DNA of 64,000 bases, taken from positions 145,357,433 through 145,421,432 of the forward strand of contig NC_081824.1 in assembly GCF_030867095.1 (NCBI RefSeq), given 5' to 3'. The DNA is from Alligator mississippiensis (taxonomy: Eukaryota; Chordata; Crocodylia; Alligatoridae). Under the pieces are notes generated by a model, which was not told the origin of the DNA, did not search any database, and worked only from the letters and a program-made list of their open reading frames with translations. The position numbers and the translations under genes were made by a program. Shown here piece after piece: positions 58,989-64,000 of this stretch. Each line of letters opens with the position of its first letter. The first letter of the stretch is position 1.

Positions 58989-61830
58989 AATTACCTCTAA
59001 AACTCTTAACATTCATTTGCACATTGCATATGTTCATAAGTGTGTTCATTCATTTGTTTCTTCCTTCCATGAGGCTGGGAGGATGGCTCAGTGAGAGGGA
59101 AAACTGCTTTGGAAAGATAGAGTTCTTCATGCCCAGTAACTTTTCCACATCTTGCATTTAATATTTGTTAGATTAAGTGGATCAATAATAGTGGGATAAT
59201 TTCTGCTTCAATGGAGATAAGTGCCAGGGCCATCTTCTCCTCTGGTATCAAAGAGTCACTAAGTAATGTTTTTTCTCTGACTAAAGTTTGAGGGTCCTAA
59301 AAAGGGCCTTTGCCTGCATGGTGAACCACTGAATAATACTGAATTCCTGTAAAGAAAAAACCCCCAAACATTTCCTATTCCCTAGAGAGCTCAAACTTCA
59401 GGCTCAGGTTTAGCAAAACACATATACATTGGTTTTTGGAATGTCATGAATCTGAGAGAGAAAAGTGAGGTCATTTCATTGAGATCACTGCCGAGTTTAA
59501 ACATGGCAAAAGTTCCTGGGGCACGGTGGATAGAGAGTTCTGCTGTAGCTCAGCCAGGTACTTATGCACTCACCTGACTTTAAGTGTGTAAGTCGTTCCT
59601 TGGAAGCCAATGCAATTACTTGTGTGCTTAAACTTAGCCATGTCCTTTAGTATTTGTTGAGCTCAGGTCTAAAGGCTTACTGAAGTTAGTGGGAGTCTTT
59701 CAATTTATTTCCATGTGTTTTTAAGTTAGGGGAAACCAAGTGAAGGAATGAAATTCCTTTTTTAAAGATAAGTCAATTAGTTTAATAATTTCTAGGGAGA
59801 GGATGGAAAGAAAGAGGAATTTCTCGTGTTAAGGGTTTACAATGTGCTGATATTGGTGCATGTTTCTTTCCTTGAGATGGAGCTCTGCATAGGTAATGAA
59901 CGCATGCTTGCATTTCAGAGGTTATTAGGCATTACAGTCTATTAAGAAGTAGCCTAGGACATTTAGCCTGTTAAGATATCATAGCTTCAGCTTGGTGGAA
60001 GCGTGTGAGCTTATTTCCTTTTGGTAGGTTCCTTTTTGCAAGAAAACATCTCTTTAAGGCGGTGATTATTAACCAGGGTGCCTCCAGATCCTTCCAGTGG
60101 TACCACGAGGTGTGAGGAAATAAGCAGATACGCACAGGCTCAGGCTTGTCCCTTCCTGGCTGATCCCTCACCTCCATTTCTAGGCCTCTCTGCAAGGAGG
60201 TAATCACTGTGATAATATAAATTAGTTTTTTGAAATTGGGTGCCACTCAATTCACAAAAGTTATGCAGGTGTGCCCTAAGTCCAATGATGGGTGCCTTGA
60301 GTCCAAAAAGATTGAGAACTGTGCTAAGGTATACAAAACTTTACTAGACATCTTTTGGATTAGTAACTGTGAAATATTCTCTCACTGCCCAGTAGGAAGA
60401 GAAAGAGTGAACTGAACCCTGTTAACTTCATTTACCAGAATAGCCTCATTATGGTAAATGGGAGCATCTGGGCGAGTAAGGCAACATCTGATCTTCTATG
60501 AAGTGCAAAACAGTATCTTGTGTACAGGCATCATGATGCACATAAAGAATGGTAGAAAAGGCTGAGCTTAACAGTTTTCCTTCAGAAAATGTAGTTTTGT
60601 TAATGTATTATGTTTCTTGGCAACATTTATCTTATTAAAATTAATATAACATTACATTCTTGCACTTGCCTGTCTGCCTGTATCCATCTATTGTCTCTTT
60701 TTTAAACTTACTTGGAAAGCGCTCCCAAAAAGGGGCCATCTTTTTGTTCTGTGTTTGCACAGTGACTAGCAGAATGGGGTCCTGGCCCACGCTTAGGGTA
60801 TCTAGGTGCTACAGCAACAACAACAACAATAATGATTTGACATTTTTCAAACCTGGATATTTTTACCTTACCAAAATGGCATTATCAAGAATAAATATTT
60901 CAAAGTTTCCAAATAGGAAGGTTTCTGAATTTCCATCCTTTCAGATATTTCCATTTTTTGTCTGATTTGGCATTAAAGTACATTTCAAAAGTTGAAATTC
61001 CTGTGGCATTGAAATTTCATGTTTTGTCCAGCTTTACTCTTCACTGAGCCTGGATCTTGTTAAGAAGCACTTTTTCAAAATGACTTCAGCGTTTAAAAAC
61101 TGTGACCTCTATGTCATGGTATCAGTTTTTATGTCCCGTTGATGATATAACTCTTTGAAAGTTCAGCATATTAGCCATTATACAATATGACCTAATTAAT
61201 CCCACCAGCACCTCTGTCCAATAAGCATTATTATCCCTTTATGCAGAAGAGAAATCTAGATAGCTGTGTGATTTGCCAAAGGTGATGTAAGAGTCACTAT
61301 GAGACCGACTGTTCAAACCAAGGTGGTACTAAATCAGTCCTATGTTCAGACCATAATTTTACTTCAATTAAATTATAGTGGGAAACCACCCAGAGTGACT
61401 TAGTGGGTAAAAAGGGGATTTTTTGGTGGATGGTTAAAGGTAAGCTGGAAGGATTTAACATGATGCTTTAATTCTGACTCTTCCCTAATTATATTTCTGC
61501 CCTACTTACACTTTTTTTGAGCTCTTCCAATGCTAACCTTTAGCTCAAATAGTGTAAATTGGCATAAATCAAGCAAGGCCCAGTAGTGCACATGCTTATA
61601 TAAAATATTTACCCTGAGTGCGACTGCTTTACATTGGAAGCTATCTTCCAGTTTAAATATGGCTTGTAACAGGGTCTCTTCTAGTCCCCATTACAAAGAA
61701 AGGGAAAAGGGGAAGGGCCTTTTAAGAGGGGCAACATGGAGGCTTCACTCTCATAGGGATATAAGGGAAAAGCTTCCAGCAGGTACAGAGGTGCTCCAGT
61801 AGTTAGAAGACTGGACCCAGAATATAGATA
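58989..61830. other. Intergenic DNA with old repeats, no gene recognised
   Basis: 60055-60325 starts GGTGATTATTAACCAGGGTG and ends AAAGATTGAGAACTGTGC, compatible with a worn hAT element. 60660-60840 has CTTTTTGTTCTGTGTTTGCA and GAATGGGGTCCTGGCCCACG, part of an ancient LINE-tail-like repeat widespread in sauropsids. 61190-61330 is a MIR-like SINE. Confidence 0.45.
61190..61330 (-). repeat. MIR-like SINE, minus strand
   Basis: GCATTATTATCCCTTTATGC, then TAGCTGTGTGATTTGCCAAA and GGTGATGTAAGAGTCACTAT, a diverged reversed MIR core. Confidence 0.6.
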
Positions 61831-62248
61831 CTGCTGGCATGTCTACATGTGCAATTAATGCGCCTGCATTTTTAAAAGCTCATTAAAGTGCTCCATGTGC
61901 CCCCATCAGGAACAAATTGAGCCCAACAGGAGTAGCCCAGTCCAGGGCTACTTCTGTTCTGCTCTGCCCCCCTGCAGCAGTCAGGGGCAGCTCCAGGCTC
62001 CCCTGGGTGCAGCCTCCAGGCTGGCAGAGAGCATGGCTTAGCCCTGAGCTCCAGTGTGTGGGGGGAATTTGACCTGGCTCACTGGGCAGCTCCATCTCAG
62101 CTGCATTACTTTCATTTTCAGGTAGCAAATTTATTTGCGATTAGAGCTAATTACTGCACAGTAAGTGTCTACATGTATAGATGTGGATGCTCACTGAACA
62201 GTAAACTGCTCTACTGTGCAGTAAAGCATCTCATGTAGACACTCCCAG
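61831..62248. mobile_element. TCTACA-ended MITE, 418 bp
   Basis: The left end CTGCTGGCATGTCTACATG and the right end CATGTAGACACTCCCAG are inverted repeats bordered by TA (61829-61830, 62249-62250). The centre is GC-rich (61960-62080); the right part has GAGCTAATTACTGCACAGTA and related motifs. Confidence 0.7.
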
Positions 62249-62789
62249 TAGGTGTAATTGTTCCAAGGGGATTGGTAGAAAACCCAGAGGGCATTGTGAG
62301 GGATAGGCTGTTAAAAAGCCAGAGGCACGCAGAAGGAAACCTGGAGGTGGTTTGGCTGTGAGTGGTGTTTTGCCTGGGTAAGCAAGGCTTTCTTTCTTAG
62401 TGACCTGTTCACTGGCTATTAACATCAAGATGTGGCAAGTGAGTCAGGTGGTTTGTGTGAGGACCATAAGGACTGCATCTTACTGAAAAAATGGTCAAAA
62501 ACTGTATTACATTTAGCCCAACATTTGCAGGGACCCTGCTCCAGTTTCTGAACAGATGAACCCAGCTCATCTAAACAGTCTATCTAGTAGGCCTGTGCGA
62601 ATAGGGAAGTATTTGATTTGGATTTGGATTTTGCCAATTTGGAGGATAGTGATTCAATTTAGAGATTTGGATCATTGTCCCGAATTGATTCGGCCAAATC
62701 GACTTTGGAAGGTTCGGCGCTGATTCAGAGAGATTCGGAGATAGACTATAATGGGGAATCACTGAAATACCTATAACTTTGTCAGTTTT

Positions 62790-63064
62790 TGGCAGATTTG
62801 GATAAAATGTGCAGGGTTGGTAGCCCCTCATGAGAGCATGAAGCTTGAAAAGTTTCAAGGAGATAGGTATAGGGGTTTATGGGAAACTGTACCTCAAACT
62901 GCTGAAAGCAAAACTCATGTCAGGTGTGTGTGTTAAGGCAAATTTGGATTAAAACAGCAGGGATAGTAACCCCTTCTTAGGGCACAAGACCTGCCAAGTT
63001 TCAAGGAGACAGGTATAGGGGTTTCTGCGAAACTGCACCTCAAGGCACTGACAAGCAAACCTTG

Positions 63065-63106
<42 letters not shown>

Positions 63107-63300
63107 AGCGGGGTGAAAACTGCAGGGAGGGTAGCCTCTGCTGAAGCCATGAAGCTTGCCAAGTTTCAAGGAGATAGGTGCAGGGGTTTCTAGGAAACTG
63201 CACCTCAGGCTGCTGATGAGCAAAACTCATGACATGTGTGACTGTGTGTGTTAAAGTGCAGCAGGGTAAAAACTGCAGGGATGGTAGCCCCTGTTCTCAC
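62790..63300. repeat. Tandem array of about 150-bp units within hAT
   Basis: Three full units and a partial fourth. The landmark AGTTTCAAGGAGATAGGT starts near 62851, 62997 and 63162, and each unit also has GCAGGGATGGTAGCCCC-like and GAAACTGCACCTCA-like segments. The 165-bp spacing of the last pair reflects an expanded GT array (63069-63104). Confidence 0.9.
63069..63104. repeat. (GT)n microsatellite
   Basis: About 18 GT units that grew inside one unit of the tandem array. Confidence 0.95.
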
Positions 63301-63734
63301 CCTCACAACTCCACTGCAACCAACAAGCCTCAGGCCTCTCAAAGATATTAGGGGTTTGGGCTTTCCCCAGACAGGACTGTACATGCGTTTGGTGGCTGGA
63401 GGTTATGGTGCCTCCTACCCACCTTTCACCAGGGAGATCCTTGGTCCTGGCATTTCCTGGGGCTGCTGCACCGCTGGCAGTCCCACCAGGCCTCCAGACT
63501 CTGGTAGGGTGCAGTTTTAGTGGTCATGCCCAGGACCTGGGACCACCTCCTTCCCCATAGACCCATTTTATACCTCCAAATTTGTTTTGGCATGGGAGCT
63601 CAGCAGGGACAAGTTCTTCCCCTATTGGCTGGTGATGCAGTGAGTGCCCCCTCCAGCTCTGAGAGTGGAGCATTAAATGGTTTAGATAAAAAGAAGAAAA
63701 GGAAATAGTGTGGATGGGGTGAGGAGGGTGGCAC

Positions 63735-64000
63735 TAAATTCCATCTGCAGGTGGAGCTTGGGGAACCCCAGCAGCGAGCGGTTCTCTTTCAAGAACACTA
63801 GCTGATGTACCAAACCAGGATCTGAGGAGGTGTTGTTGGGTGTTACAACATCCCTTCTCACTTGCAACATTGGTTGGTGGATAGGACAGGTGTTCCCGGG
63901 CAACTGTGGCCAGATCCTGCCACATCTGGCTGCGGGTTGCCCAATAGGTCAAAGGGTAACAGTCCAGTGGCTCCACATCCTCGGTGAGATAGGTAGCCAC
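63735..64000 (-). pseudogene. hAT transposase C-terminal fragment, frameshifted
   Basis: The minus strand reads PLTYWATRSQMWQDLATVAR then LSYPPTNVASE, the signature of the hAT C-terminal dimerisation domain (W..R...P.L..VA...L..PPTS.ASE). Just after the Ser-Glu the frame changes (near 63860) and continues as DVVTPNN, DPGLVHQLVFLKEN and LLGFPKLHL, the last part of the same domain. The usual VFSVAG block between the two parts is missing, pointing to a small deletion with frameshift. The catalytic part would lie beyond the window. Inactive as it stands. Confidence 0.8.

Larger units (their letters stand above)
62588..64000 (-). mobile_element. hAT element with transposase remnant, cut by window end
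   Basis: One terminus, TAGGCCTGTGCGAATAG, matches the TAGGGCTGTGCGAAG end of the element at 8722. Next to it lie GATTTGGATT repeats and TTGATTCGGCC motifs, then a tandem array of about 150-bp units (62790-63300), then GC-rich DNA, then the 3' part of a transposase gene on the minus strand. The candidate target 8-mer is CTATCTAG (62580-62587); its partner would be beyond 64000. Confidence 0.75.

Noticed and set aside
62790..63300. CRISPR-like regular repeats
   Set aside because: Units of about 150 bp without unique spacers, containing a GT array and lying in a hAT element; a eukaryotic tandem repeat.

Overview
This is a vertebrate nuclear window, most likely sauropsid and probably crocodilian. 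That placement is an inference from its many CR1 LINE fragments, old MIR-like SINEs, several hAT families with TAGGGCTGTGC-type ends, and AT-rich unique DNA with one CpG island. Nothing in it is prokaryotic.

The only protein-coding gene I can support is DACT2 (Dapper/Frodo family antagonist of beta-catenin), on the minus strand. Four coding exons (44566-44354, 37178-37046, 33586-33299, 29970-28184) join in frame with GT/AG borders and give an 806-residue protein. Human DACT2 has about 770 residues. The first exon lies in a CpG island (about 44080-44900). A 12-codon upstream ORF stops 2 nt before the main ATG. A polyadenylation signal follows the stop at 27321-27326. No exon of a neighbouring gene was recognised on either side.

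Layout. 1-5200: sparse, with a CR1 remnant at the left edge. 5390-14600: retroelement-rich, with two decayed CR1 copies on the plus strand, one split by three nested insertions, a short hAT element and a fragment of a different non-LTR reverse transcriptase. 14600-27300: mostly unique DNA with a GC-rich minisatellite, a hAT element, a TCTACA-ended MITE and a minus-strand CR1 tail. 27300-44610: DACT2, whose introns hold a 319-bp, 99% identical inverted repeat, a series of short palindromes, a Penelope-like foldback repeat, hAT and CR1 copies. 44900-52900: intergenic, with hAT, CR1 and MIR copies and a 72-bp direct repeat. 52900-55460: a hAT element filled with an alternating GATCAGCTG array, nested inside another terminal-repeat element. 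56040-58990: a long inverted duplication carrying a later insertion with a 13-bp target duplication. 62588-64000: one end of a hAT element with a broken transposase C-terminus, running out of the window.

The most notable non-genic structures are the near-perfect inverted repeat in DACT2 intron 2, the nested hAT with its alternating array, and the hAT transposase remnant that may belong to the family behind two non-autonomous copies here.
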